From Streptosporangium sp. NBC_01755 (lineage in GTDB: Bacteria; Actinomycetota; Actinomycetes; Streptosporangiales; Streptosporangiaceae), in NCBI RefSeq assembly GCF_035917995.1, contig NZ_CP109131.1, positions 2,852,001 to 2,916,000 of the forward strand: DNA of 64,000 nucleotides, given 5' to 3'. The position numbers and the translations under genes were made by a program. Every line of letters starts with the position of its first letter. Positions within the stretch are counted from its first letter, which is position 1. Below, in pieces: positions 25,618-34,297 of this stretch. Below the pieces are notes generated by a model. It searched no databases and was not told the origin of the DNA. It was given only the letters and a program-made list of their open reading frames with translations.

Positions 25618-26783
25618 CTGCCCGCTCCTCCCCCGCCGCCGAGACCGCCGCCGCCGCCGCGACCACCCCCGCCGCCGAGGCCGGGGAAACCTCCGCCCTG
25701 CTGGGTGGTGGTCCCCGTGGCAGCCGGGCGGACCACCTGGTCGCCCTCGTTCAGCCCGGATTTGATCTCGGTGAGCATGTCGCCCTTGACCCCGAGCTCC
25801 ACCTGGACGGGCACCTGCCGCCCGTCCCGCAGGACTGTCACGGTACTGCGGGAGCCCGTCGTGGAGATCACCGTGGAGGAGACCGCGAGAACGTCCTCCA
25901 CACTCTCGACGACGACCCCGACCGTGGCCGTCTGGCCAAGCCTGACCTCGTCCGGCACCTCGGTGAAGGAGATCGTCACCGGGTATTGGACCACGTTGTT
26001 GCTGGTGGTGGCAGTCGGCTGGATCTGGATGACCTTCCCGGCCGCGGTGACGCCGCTGAGCGCGTCGAACCCGATGGACGCCGCCTGGCCGACCTTGAGC
26101 CGGGTGACGTCGGACTCGGTGAAGGTGCCGACGAGCTGGAGTTCGCCGGTGTCGGCGATGTCTATGAAACCGCCCGTGCCATCCGAGCCGCTCGACGTAC
26201 CGCCGGAGGCACCGGAGCCGCCCGAGTTGCCCGCACTGCCCGTGCTGCCCTCGTTACCGGTGGCCTTGGCGGACGCACCCGAGGAGCCCCCGACCGTGCC
26301 GTTGACCGCGGTGACGGTAGCGGAGAACGGCGCCTTGATGACCGTGCCCTCCACCGCGCGCCGCGCGGCCCGGTAGGTGTTCCTGGCCGTGACGTACTGG
26401 GCGTAGGCCGCGGCGGTCGAGGTGTCGTCGTCCGCGGTGTCGAGGGCGGCGGCGGCCGCGTCCAGGCTTTCCTGCGCCGAGTCGTCGTCCAGCCTGGCGA
26501 GGATCTGGCCCTTGGTGACCTTGTCCCCCGCCTTGACGTAGATCTTCTCGACGGTGCCGCTCGATGCGAAATCGAGCGCCCGTGCGCGGGCGCTGGCCAC
26601 GGCCCCCGAGGCGGAGACGGAGGCGGTGACCGTGGCCCGGGTCACCTGCACGGTCCGCACCGCGGCGTCGGCGGATGATGCCTCGCCGCCGAGGGAGGAG
26701 TAGGCGATCACCGCTCCGCCCAGCAACAGGACCCCGAGGGCCCCGTTCACGATCAGCGCTCCGCGCTTGGTCGACAGCTTCAC
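25614..26783 (-). CDS. HlyD/MacA-like efflux adaptor
   Basis: 389 residues. One N-terminal membrane segment (VNGALGVLLLGGAVIAYSSLGG), a first lipoyl half (GTVEKIYVKAGDKVTKGQILARLDD), a short helical hairpin, a Gly/Ser-rich insert near residue 170-205, the second lipoyl half and beta barrel, and a C-terminal Gly-rich tail of about 25 residues. Gram-positive MacA-like adaptors feed substrate to the MacB pump across the wall. It is the first gene of the exporter operon and is divergent from a second adaptor gene. Confidence 0.9.
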   Translation of the reverse strand: MKLSTKRGALIVNGALGVLLLGGAVIAYSSLGGEASSADAAVRTVQVTRATVTASVSASGAVASARARALDFASSGTVEKIYVKAGDKVTKGQILARLDDDSAQESLDAAAAALDTADDDTSTAAAYAQYVTARNTYRAARRAVEGTVIKAPFSATVTAVNGTVGGSSGASAKATGNEGSTGSAGNSGGSGASGGTSSGSDGTGGFIDIADTGELQLVGTFTESDVTRLKVGQAASIGFDALSGVTAAGKVIQIQPTATTSNNVVQYPVTISFTEVPDEVRLGQTATVGVVVESVEDVLAVSSTVISTTGSRSTVTVLRDGRQVPVQVELGVKGDMLTEIKSGLNEGDQVVRPAATGTTTQQGGGFPGLGGGGGRGGGGGLGGGGGAGR

Positions 26784-26827
26784 AGCGCTCGACCCTGGCG
26801 TACCAGGCTTGGGCCTACCCCGGCGAA

Positions 26828-26843
26828 GGCTGAAGATTTCCTG
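26828..26843 (-). promoter_or_regulatory. 16-bp motif upstream of the exporter operon (copy 2)
   Basis: GGCTGAAGATTTCCTG, read on the plus strand, lies 45-60 bases before the adaptor start and matches the motif upstream of the orphan response regulator at 14 of 16 positions. It also falls between the two divergent adaptor genes and could serve either. Nearby TTCAGG is repeated (26861 and 26880 regions). Confidence 0.4.
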
Positions 26844-26931
26844 TAGACCGCGTCGTACCGTTCAGGATGCACAGCAAACCTTCAGGGGCCTGTGAGCATG
26901 CTGTGAATCAGACAGTCCAGGATTGTCCGCC

Positions 26932-28902
26932 ATGAGACCGACCCATCTCCCGAAGAACCTGCGCACGGGAGGACTCGCCCTGGCCGCCCTCGTCCTGGTG
27001 GGCGCGGGCGCGATCGTCGCACTCGACGGCGGCTCCGACCAGGCCCCCCGGGGGGAGCCGGCCTTCGCCAGACGCGGGACGGTGACCGCCGCGGTGTCGG
27101 CCGCGGGCAACACCGTGGACGACGGCACCCGCGACCTGGCCTTCGGTGGATCGGGAACGGTCACGAAGGTCTACGTCAAGGCCGGGGACAAGGTCGGCAG
27201 GGGAGATGTGCTCGCCAGGATCGGCTCCGCGCCCGCACGCGAGCGCTACACCGCCGCGAAAGCGCAACTCGCGGCGGCCGAGGAGGCGCTGGAGGAGGCC
27301 GGAAGCACGGCGGAAAGCACATCGGGGAATACGACAGGCGGAGTTCCCCAGCAGACCCGGCAGGGGACACAGCAGCAGGGGACACAGGGCCAGACGGGAG
27401 CCGACCGGTCCGATCCCGCCGGGCAGACCGGATGTGAGCCCACCGCGACGCGGCCACCGGGGGCGGGCGCCCCCCCTGCCCCGACCGGGACGGACGCTCC
27501 TGCCCCGGTGCCCGAGCCGGCCGGAGCCGAGCGAGAGATACGGGTCGTCCCGGCCGGCGGGATCGTACCCGCCGGATACCGCCTCACGACGCCACCGGTC
27601 ACGCCCACCCCCGTACGCGACTCGGCCCCCGCGTCCGCGACGGCGCGCTCCTTCGCTCCGGCCGCCGCGCTCGCGCGGACCTCGCCCGCGACGCCCGCGG
27701 CCACCCCGACACCGACACCGACAGCGGCGGGAGGGCCGGGGGACGACTCTCCCCAGCCGGCGCCGACGGTCACCGTCACCGTAACGGCCGCTCCGACGGT
27801 GACGGTGACGGCCACCGCGACGGTCACCGTGACCGCGAGACCGGACGGTGGCGGGCCACCCGCGACCTCGGAACCGGCGCCTACGACCCGGCCCTCAGGA
27901 CCGGCGACCAACCCGGGTGGTCCCTCAGGACCGGCGACCCACCCCGGGCCGACTGCCGCCCCCACGACCGCCAAGCCGACGGCAACCGCCAGGCCCACCA
28001 CCGGCAGGACGCCGGCTCCCGGGTCCACCGGATGCTCCACCCCGAAACCGGGCGCGAACACCGGCACGGGCACGGGTGCGAACGCGGGCGCCGGTGCGGG
28101 CGCCGGTGCGAACGCGGGCGCGGGCGCCGGTGCGGGTGCGAACGCGGGCCAGAACTCCGGGCAGGCCGCAAAGCAGGACACCGCCCCGAAAACCGGGCAG
28201 GGTGGCGGCGCTGACGCCTCCACCGGCGGGGCCGGGCAGGGAACGCTCAGCGTGGAGCAGGCCGAGGCCCGCGTGAAGCAGGCTCAGGCGGAGCTGACCG
28301 ACGCCACGGAGGAACTGGCGGGCGTGCGGATCGTCGCTCCCGCCGACGGCACCGTCATGTCCGTGGCCGGCGCGGTCGGCGACAGCACGGGTACCGGGAC
28401 GTTCCTCACCCTGGGAGACCTGGACGAGCTCCAGGTGGAGGCGCTGTTCACCGAGTCGGACATCGGCAGCCTGGAGCTGGGCCAACAGGCGACGATCACC
28501 CTGGCCACACGGCAGGGGGAGCGGTACACGGGCACCGTGACCGGCATCGCCCCCACCGCGACCACCACGGACCGCCTGGTGAGGTACGGCGTCACGATCG
28601 CGTTCGACAAGCCCCCGGCGGACCTCATGGTGGGTCAGACCGCCTCGGTCACCGTGACCGTCGCCAAGTCCGCGGAGACGCTCTATGTCCCGGCTCAGGC
28701 GGTGAAAACCAGCGAGGGGATCTCCCGGGTCACCGTGCAGGGCGGCACCGAGCGGGTCGTGGAGACGGGCGTCCGTGGCGACCAGTACGTCGAGATCACC
28801 TCAGGACTGGCCGAGAACGACCGGGTGGTGATGCCCGGCGGCGCGGCCGACGGGGAGTTCCCCGACAGCAGTTGGCCGGAGACCGGCGCCGGCGCCCCCT
28901 GA
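26932..28902 (+). CDS. HlyD-like adaptor with a very long disordered insert
   Basis: 656 residues from the ATG (a TTG three codons earlier is possible). It has an N-terminal membrane segment, then a first lipoyl half (GSGTVTKVYVKAGDKVGRGDVLARIG) and the start of a helical hairpin (about 95-125). About 320 residues rich in Pro, Thr, Ala and Gly follow, including VTVTVTA runs and (GAGA)N repeats. The hairpin then resumes (TLSVEQAEARVKQAQAEL) with the second lipoyl half and the barrel. The insert thus sits at the hairpin tip, where adaptors normally dock. It is divergent from the exporter operon. No pump gene of its own follows. Confidence 0.85.
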   Translation: MRPTHLPKNLRTGGLALAALVLVGAGAIVALDGGSDQAPRGEPAFARRGTVTAAVSAAGNTVDDGTRDLAFGGSGTVTKVYVKAGDKVGRGDVLARIGSAPARERYTAAKAQLAAAEEALEEAGSTAESTSGNTTGGVPQQTRQGTQQQGTQGQTGADRSDPAGQTGCEPTATRPPGAGAPPAPTGTDAPAPVPEPAGAEREIRVVPAGGIVPAGYRLTTPPVTPTPVRDSAPASATARSFAPAAALARTSPATPAATPTPTPTAAGGPGDDSPQPAPTVTVTVTAAPTVTVTATATVTVTARPDGGGPPATSEPAPTTRPSGPATNPGGPSGPATHPGPTAAPTTAKPTATARPTTGRTPAPGSTGCSTPKPGANTGTGTGANAGAGAGAGANAGAGAGAGANAGQNSGQAAKQDTAPKTGQGGGADASTGGAGQGTLSVEQAEARVKQAQAELTDATEELAGVRIVAPADGTVMSVAGAVGDSTGTGTFLTLGDLDELQVEALFTESDIGSLELGQQATITLATRQGERYTGTVTGIAPTATTTDRLVRYGVTIAFDKPPADLMVGQTASVTVTVAKSAETLYVPAQAVKTSEGISRVTVQGGTERVVETGVRGDQYVEITSGLAENDRVVMPGGAADGEFPDSSWPETGAGAP

Positions 28903-29119
28903 GCCCCGGACGACCGTCCCTGACGCCAGAGCCGGAACCGGGCCGGGGTTGTGGGCCGCCACACCCCGCCCCCACCCCGCACGACCGGCCAGGAAGACGA
29001 CCTCGAACAGACGATCACTCGCCACACGAGAACCGGAGCCGGAACACCGACCACCACACCTCGCACGACCAGCCCGGGACACGACCCCGAACAGACGGCT
29101 CCGTCGAGTCGGACGGAGA

Positions 29120-30505
29120 TCAGCCGGATTCGGAGGCGAGGGGGAGGAGCACCCGGAACGTCGCCCCCTTGCCGGACTCCGAGTCCACGGCGACGCCGCC
29201 GCCGTGAGCCTCGACCATCACGGCCACGATGGCCAGGCCGAGTCCGCTCCCGCCGTCCTCGGGGGCGCGACGGCCCCGGGCGGAGTCGACGCGGTAGAAC
29301 CGCTCGAAGACGCGTTCGCGCTGCTCGGAGGTGAGGCCAGGACCCTCGTCCACGACCTCGATGACGGCCATGCCGTCATCGCCGGAGAGCACCACCCGCA
29401 CCGGGGTGCGCTCGGGAGTGTGGGTGAGCGCGTTGGTCATGAGGTTTCCCACGACCTGGCGGAGCCGTACCTCGTCGCCGGAGACGATGAGCGCGGAGCC
29501 GTCCACCGAGAGCGTGACCTCACGCTCGGGAGCGAGGATGCGGGCGTCGTGGACGGCGTCGGCGGCGATGGCGAGCAGGTCGACCGGGCGCATGACCAGC
29601 GGCCGTTGCTGGTCCATCCGGGCGAGCATCAGCAGGTCGTCGACGAGCAGGCCCATCCTGACCGCCTCGGACTCGACCCGGCGCATCAGCGGTGCGGCGT
29701 CGATTCCCGGCCCCTGCCGATAGAACTCGGCGAACCCCCGGATCGAGGTCAGCGGCGTGCGGAGCTCGTGCGAGGCGTCCGCCACGAACCTTCGCATGCG
29801 CTCCTCCGACCTGCGGGCCGAGGACTCCGACTCCGAACGGGCCTGAAAGGCGGTCTCGATCTGGGCGAGCATGCCGTTGAGCGAACGGCCGAGGCGGCCC
29901 ACCTCGGTGCGCGGGTCGGCATCGGGGATGCGGCGGCTCAGGTCTCCGGCGGCGATGGCCTGGGCGGTACGCTCGATCTCCTCCAGCGGTCGCAGGCTCC
30001 TACGGATGATCAATACCCCTGCCCCGGCGAGCATCAGCATCAGGCCGCCACCGCCGAGCAGTTCCACCAGCGCGAGCTGGCCGACGATCTGCCGGACCTC
30101 GGCCATGTCAACGGCCACGACGAGATTTCCACCGCCGTTCAGGGGTGTCGTGCGGACCCTCCAGCCGCCGCTGTCGAACGGCCGGATGTCCTGGCCCGGG
30201 GGCACCTGCGGCCCCGGCTTGCCCTCCACATCGGTACCGCTGTAGACGTCGAAGGTCCTGCCGCTGGAGTCGCGGAGCTCCAACCTCGCGTCGGGCGACA
30301 GCGGCCTGCCGATGGGTATGACCCCCCGGTTCATCCGGCGCAGCGCGGTGTCGACCGTTATGTTGATCTGGGTGTCGACGCGGTCGATCAGGTAGCCGCG
30401 CATGATCGAGACACTGCCGATCCCGATGAGGGTGAGCGCGATCGTCAGGAGGGCCAGGATGACGGCGATCAGCTTCACCCGTAGCGGGGTCCCTTTGAAC
30501 ATCAC
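29120..30505 (-). CDS. Sensor histidine kinase
   Basis: 461 residues. N-terminal membrane helix (VKLIAVILALLTIALTLIGIGSVSIM), an extracytoplasmic sensor of about 120 residues, second helix (LVELLGGGGLMLMLAGAGVLII), HAMP, HisKA with the phospho-His in ASHELRTPLTSIRG, and an ATPase domain with N-box NLMTNALTHT, DEGPG and GGSGLGLAIV. It overlaps the response-regulator gene by 4 bases. This is an EnvZ/MprB-like envelope sensor; the signal is unknown. Confidence 0.93.
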   Translation of the reverse strand: MMFKGTPLRVKLIAVILALLTIALTLIGIGSVSIMRGYLIDRVDTQINITVDTALRRMNRGVIPIGRPLSPDARLELRDSSGRTFDVYSGTDVEGKPGPQVPPGQDIRPFDSGGWRVRTTPLNGGGNLVVAVDMAEVRQIVGQLALVELLGGGGLMLMLAGAGVLIIRRSLRPLEEIERTAQAIAAGDLSRRIPDADPRTEVGRLGRSLNGMLAQIETAFQARSESESSARRSEERMRRFVADASHELRTPLTSIRGFAEFYRQGPGIDAAPLMRRVESEAVRMGLLVDDLLMLARMDQQRPLVMRPVDLLAIAADAVHDARILAPEREVTLSVDGSALIVSGDEVRLRQVVGNLMTNALTHTPERTPVRVVLSGDDGMAVIEVVDEGPGLTSEQRERVFERFYRVDSARGRRAPEDGGSGLGLAIVAVMVEAHGGGVAVDSESGKGATFRVLLPLASESG

Positions 30506-31233
30506 GGCGCCGGCGGCAGGCGCAACACGTATCCGACGCCGCGCAGCGTGTGGATCAGTCGTGGGTCCATGTTGTCGATCTTGCGACGGAGCACGGAGAC
30601 GTAGGACTCGACGATCCCGACATCACCCCGGAAGTCGTAGTCCCACACGTGGTCGAGAATCTGGGCCTTGGACAGCACCCGCCCCGCGTTCGCCATGAAG
30701 TAGCGGAGCAGTTTGAACTCCGTTGGTGACAGTGCCACCGCCTTGCCCTTGCGCCACACCTCGTGGCTCTCCTCGTCGAGCTCGATGTCGGCGAAGCTGA
30801 GCCGCGGCAGGCGGGGGACGAGGTCACCGGAGCCGGTTCGGCGCAGCACCGCCCGGATCCGGGCCACGACCTCCTCCAGGCTGAACGGCTTGGTCACGTA
30901 GTCGTCCCCGCCTATGGTCAGCCCCCGGATCTTGTCCTCGGTGGCGTCGCGCGCGGTGAGGAAGACCACGGGGGTGTCGCTGCCGCCGCCGCGCAGGCGC
31001 CGTACGACGTCGAAGCCGTCCATGTCCGGGAGCATCACGTCGAGCACGATGAGATCGGGCCGGTGCCGCTGGACGGCGGCGACGGCGTCCGTGCCGTTTT
31101 TCGCCGTGTTGACGCCGAAGCCGGCGAACCTCAGGCTCGCGGCCAGGAGCTCAAGGATGTTCGGCTCGTCCTCGACGATCAGCAGGCGTGCCTCAGGTGA
31201 GTCGGTCACTGGTCTATTTTCACCGGCCCACAT
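30502..31233 (-). CDS. OmpR-family response regulator, partner of the kinase
   Basis: 243 residues from the ATG at 31233; a GTG at 31209 would give a start closer to that of most relatives, and neither has a strong ribosome site. Receiver with VEDEPN, VVLDVMLPDMDG and DDYVTKPF; winged-helix effector ending LIHTLRGVGYVLRLPPAP. It is closely related to the orphan regulator at 22176. A palindrome CAGTTAACTG at 31241-31250, overlapping the previous gene's stop, lies just upstream and could be a site for its own product. Confidence 0.93.
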   Translation of the reverse strand: MWAGENRPVTDSPEARLLIVEDEPNILELLAASLRFAGFGVNTAKNGTDAVAAVQRHRPDLIVLDVMLPDMDGFDVVRRLRGGGSDTPVVFLTARDATEDKIRGLTIGGDDYVTKPFSLEEVVARIRAVLRRTGSGDLVPRLPRLSFADIELDEESHEVWRKGKAVALSPTEFKLLRYFMANAGRVLSKAQILDHVWDYDFRGDVGIVESYVSVLRRKIDNMDPRLIHTLRGVGYVLRLPPAP

Positions 31234-31243
31234 GAGAAAGCAG

Positions 31244-32434
31244 TTAACTGGTCAACACAGAGGCTAACCCCACAATATGCCTGGCAATGGCCAGGCTGGA
31301 GGTCGCCGCCGGGGAGGGGGCGTTGCGCACGAGGGCGACGCGGCCGTGCACGTCGATCGCGAAGTCGTCCAGCATGCCGCCGGAGGCGTCCACCGCCTGT
31401 GCGCGCACGCCTCCGGTGGTCCTGACGAGGTCTGCGGCGGTCAGGGCGGGGACGTAGCGGCGCGCGGCGCTCAGAAACGACCTCCTGCCCATCGAACCGG
31501 TCACCTCCCTGATCCCGGTCCGCCAGTGCCTGGCGGCCAGCCGCCGGGTGCCACGCCAGGCCAGGATCCGGCCCAGCTCCGCCAGGTCGACGTCCCGCCA
31601 TGAGTAGCCCTCCAGCGCCAGCGCCATGACCGCGTTGGGGCCGACCAGTACCTCACCGTCGATCCTGCGGGTCAGATGCACGCCGAGGAACGGGTAGCGG
31701 GGGTCGGGAACCGGGTAGACGAGCCCTCGGACCAGGTCCTTCGCCGTGCCGGTCAGCGCGTAGTACTCACCGCGGAAAGGGACGATCCGCACGTCTCCGG
31801 TGGCCTTGACCATCCTCGCGACGGTGTCGGTACCGAGCCCGGCACAGACGATCAGCCGGTCGAAGCTCAGCGTCCGCTCCCCTGCCAGGACCTTCACCCC
31901 GCTCGCGGTCTCCCGTACCGCGCGTACCGGATGTGAGAGCAGCACCGATCCGCCGCTCTCCTCCACGTCCGCGGCCAGACGCCTGGCGACGGCGGGGAAA
32001 TCGGCGATCGCGGTACGCGGGGAGTGCACGGCACCCGTGCCGACGGTGTGCGGCTCGATCTCCCGCAGGGCCCGCGCGTCCAGTTCGGCGATGCCGGGAA
32101 CCCCGTTCGCGCGGGCCCGTTCGGCGATCCGCCGCAGTTCGGGCCGTTCGGCCGGGGTGGAGGCGACGACGAGCTTGCCGACCTCGTCGTAGGGGATGCG
32201 GTGCTCGGCGCAGTACTGCCGCAGCAGTGCCGCGCCCTCCCTGCAGAGTGTGGCCTTGAGCGAGCCAGGCCGGTAGTAGATTCCGGCGTGAACGACGCCG
32301 CTGTTGTGCCCGGTCTGGTGGGCTCCGACGTGATCCTCCTTCTCCAGGACCGTCACCCTGGCGCCGCGGGTCAGTGCCGCCTCCCTCGCGACGGCCAACC
32401 CGACGATCCCCGCACCGACCACCCCGACCTTCAT
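31244..32434 (-). CDS. lhgO: FAD-dependent L-2-hydroxyglutarate oxidase-like protein
   Basis: 396 residues of the DAO family. The FAD dinucleotide site is VGVVGAGIVGLAVAREA at the N-terminus, followed by the LhgO-typical HQTGHNSGVVHAGIYY (about 48-63) and the motif FRGEYYALTG. C-terminal SMGRRSFLSAARRYVPAL and GVRAQAVDASGGMLDDF are also typical. It oxidises L-2-hydroxyglutarate to 2-oxoglutarate with electron transfer to the respiratory chain or oxygen. The ATG at 32434 is chosen because the FAD motif begins right after it. The SDR gene is upstream on the same strand, 61 bases away. Confidence 0.88.
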   Translation of the reverse strand: MKVGVVGAGIVGLAVAREAALTRGARVTVLEKEDHVGAHQTGHNSGVVHAGIYYRPGSLKATLCREGAALLRQYCAEHRIPYDEVGKLVVASTPAERPELRRIAERARANGVPGIAELDARALREIEPHTVGTGAVHSPRTAIADFPAVARRLAADVEESGGSVLLSHPVRAVRETASGVKVLAGERTLSFDRLIVCAGLGTDTVARMVKATGDVRIVPFRGEYYALTGTAKDLVRGLVYPVPDPRYPFLGVHLTRRIDGEVLVGPNAVMALALEGYSWRDVDLAELGRILAWRGTRRLAARHWRTGIREVTGSMGRRSFLSAARRYVPALTAADLVRTTGGVRAQAVDASGGMLDDFAIDVHGRVALVRNAPSPAATSSLAIARHIVGLASVLTS

Positions 32435-32495
32435 CGCCGACTCCTGACTGTGAGGTGGGCACCGCCGCCGCCCCTGCCATGCGGTAGGGATCGCG

Positions 32496-33521
32496 TTACC
32501 GCGTGACACTACCCGCCAGCCTGCCGACCTTGTCGGCGGCGAGGTGCCCTTCCTGTGCCAGCCAGCGCAGCGAGTCGGCGACGGTCTCCTGGACCGGTCG
32601 CAACCCCACGCCGAGCGCCTCCAGGGTCGGGGTGTCGTACGCGCGGACCATCGTGACCATCATCTCGACGGCGTCCCTGGTCAGCGGGTAGTCGATCTCC
32701 TTGATCAGTTTCATCGCGTCGACCACGGCCGCCGCGCCACGCAGCACCGAGCGGTGGACCCTGAACCTCCGGCAGCGGTTCCCGGTCACCTCGTCGCAGA
32801 CGTCGGCGAGCTGCGCCCAGGTGAGATAGTGCCCGCCCAGCATGAACCGGCGAGGCCCTCTGCCCGGTTCGAGGCAGCGGGCGAGCACGAGGGCCAGATC
32901 CCTTACGTCGACGACGCCGACGCCGCCGGCGGTGATCGGCCACCCCTGTTCCAGTCCTGCGCGCAGCCCGTCCATCAGCGCGTCCAGCGAGGGCTGGCAG
33001 GGTCCGGCGACCGCCGCCGGGTAGACGATCGTGACCGGCATCCCCTGCTCCTGGAGCCGCCTGGCGTAGTACTCGGCGGAGATCTTGCTCCTGCCGTACT
33101 CGTTCCTCGGGGCGGAGAGCGGACTCTCGGTCGTGATCACCGGGCCGGCCGGGGGCACGAAGACGCCGATGCTGGAGATGTGCACGATCGGGTCGAGACC
33201 AAGCTCGACGGCCTGCCCGAGGACGTTCTTCGCCCCACTCACATTCGTGCCGGCCGGGTCGCTGACACGGCCGATGACCCCGATTTCCGCGGCGGCGTGA
33301 ATGACCGCGTCACACTGTTCGAGCCCGTCCCGCACGGCCGCCGCGTCGCGGATATCGGTCCGGTGCAGGGGAATCGGCTCCGTCACCCCGACCCCGGCCA
33401 GCACTTCGCGCGTTTTCTCTGGATTGCGTATGAGAAGAAGCGGCTCGTGCCCGTCGGCGAGGAGCGCGGCGACCGCATGCGAGCCGACGAAACCTGATGC
33501 CCCGGTTACCAGAACGCGCAT
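32496..33521 (-). CDS. NAD(P)-dependent epimerase/dehydratase (extended SDR)
   Basis: 341 residues. The Rossmann motif VTGASGFVGSH is at the N-terminus, HISSIGVF supplies the catalytic Ser and YGRSKISAE the Tyr-x3-Lys pair. The rest matches dihydroflavonol-reductase/NAD-sugar-epimerase-like SDRs. It probably reduces or epimerises a ketone or alcohol substrate not predictable here. The first gene of a possible pair with lhgO. Confidence 0.9.
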   Translation of the reverse strand: MRVLVTGASGFVGSHAVAALLADGHEPLLLIRNPEKTREVLAGVGVTEPIPLHRTDIRDAAAVRDGLEQCDAVIHAAAEIGVIGRVSDPAGTNVSGAKNVLGQAVELGLDPIVHISSIGVFVPPAGPVITTESPLSAPRNEYGRSKISAEYYARRLQEQGMPVTIVYPAAVAGPCQPSLDALMDGLRAGLEQGWPITAGGVGVVDVRDLALVLARCLEPGRGPRRFMLGGHYLTWAQLADVCDEVTGNRCRRFRVHRSVLRGAAAVVDAMKLIKEIDYPLTRDAVEMMVTMVRAYDTPTLEALGVGLRPVQETVADSLRWLAQEGHLAADKVGRLAGSVTR

Positions 33522-33849
33522 CTTCGAAAGTTAGCGGCAATCCTCACCGGAAGAGAAGGGATAACCCCTCTGGTTCTTAATCATCACTGCCTATTGCCGG
33601 AAATCCGTCCGGGACGGTTGAGGAATACCCGAATATGTCGGGGCAATAAATCTGTATGCGGTCATTCATTTTTCGGCATGAGATCACGTTCCCGGCCGGC
33701 CGGCGGCACGGGAGACGGCCGTTGCCCCTCGTAGCCGTTACGCACCTGTCTCCCGCCTGCCGCCCACCCCGATGGCACGGCGGGGTATACCTTGATCAGG
33801 CCGGACGACAGCCGGAACCGGCGGCTTCACCGGGTGGAAATGCGAGGCG
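33522..33849. other. 328-bp divergent intergenic region, relatively AT-rich
   Basis: Separates the divergent SDR and STAS genes. The stretch 33540-33680 is less GC-rich than the genes around it and should hold promoters for both. I can name no clear hexamer pair, operator or small gene in it. Confidence 0.4.
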
Positions 33850-34227
33850 ATGAGCAGAGAACTCTCCATCGGCGTCGATCACCACGAGCGTGCCGGCTGC
33901 ACCGTGATCATCGTCGCGGGTGACATCGACCGTAACTCCAGCGAACTGCTCAGGGGGACCATCGAGCGGCTGGTCTCCGACTACCGTTCGCGGATCGTCA
34001 TCGATGCCCGGGACATCACCTTCTGCGACTCCACCGGGCTGCGGGCGCTTCTCAGCGGCGCGCGCATGACCTCGGAGGCGGGCGGGTGGTTACGCCTGGC
34101 CGAGGTGTCGGACGTCCTCAAACGCCTCCTGCAGATGACCGGCCTGTACGCCTGGTTCCTCATCGATGCCGACGTGGCGGCCTCCCTGGCCCACACCACC
34201 CACCGCGACCCGCGACTTCCCGACTGA
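33850..34227 (+). CDS. Anti-sigma factor antagonist (STAS domain)
   Basis: 125 residues, a SpoIIAA/RsbV-like STAS domain. The motif FCDSTGLRALLSG contains the Ser that partner anti-sigma kinases phosphorylate. GAGGCG lies just before the ATG. Unphosphorylated antagonists bind the kinase and free its sigma factor. No kinase or sigma gene lies nearby, so its partner is elsewhere in the genome. Confidence 0.9.
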   Translation: MSRELSIGVDHHERAGCTVIIVAGDIDRNSSELLRGTIERLVSDYRSRIVIDARDITFCDSTGLRALLSGARMTSEAGGWLRLAEVSDVLKRLLQMTGLYAWFLIDADVAASLAHTTHRDPRLPD

Positions 34228-34297
34228 ACCGGCCGGGGCTGCCGGACTGAACCGGCCGGGCCGCCCCGATCGTCCCTCAGCGGGCGTCGATCGTCCC

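Noticed and set aside
27700..28160. Repeats resembling a CRISPR or satellite array
   Set aside because: The repeats are short, in frame and encode VTVT and GAGAN units of a coding region; no spacers of constant length.
27246..28223. 325-codon minus-strand frame opposite the adaptor's low-complexity insert
   Set aside because: It mirrors the repetitive Pro/Thr/Gly codons of the adaptor; no start signal or domain.
28949..30484. 511-codon plus-strand frame antisense to the histidine kinase
   Set aside because: Shadow frame; the kinase on the minus strand shows HAMP, HisKA and ATPase motifs.
31241..31250. Palindrome CAGTTAACTG as a definite operator
   Set aside because: Short enough to occur by chance and it overlaps the neighbouring stop codon; kept only as a remark under the response regulator.
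33656..33853. 65-codon plus-strand frame before the STAS gene
   Set aside because: Arg/Pro-rich composition, no ribosome site and overlap with the STAS start; taken as non-coding.
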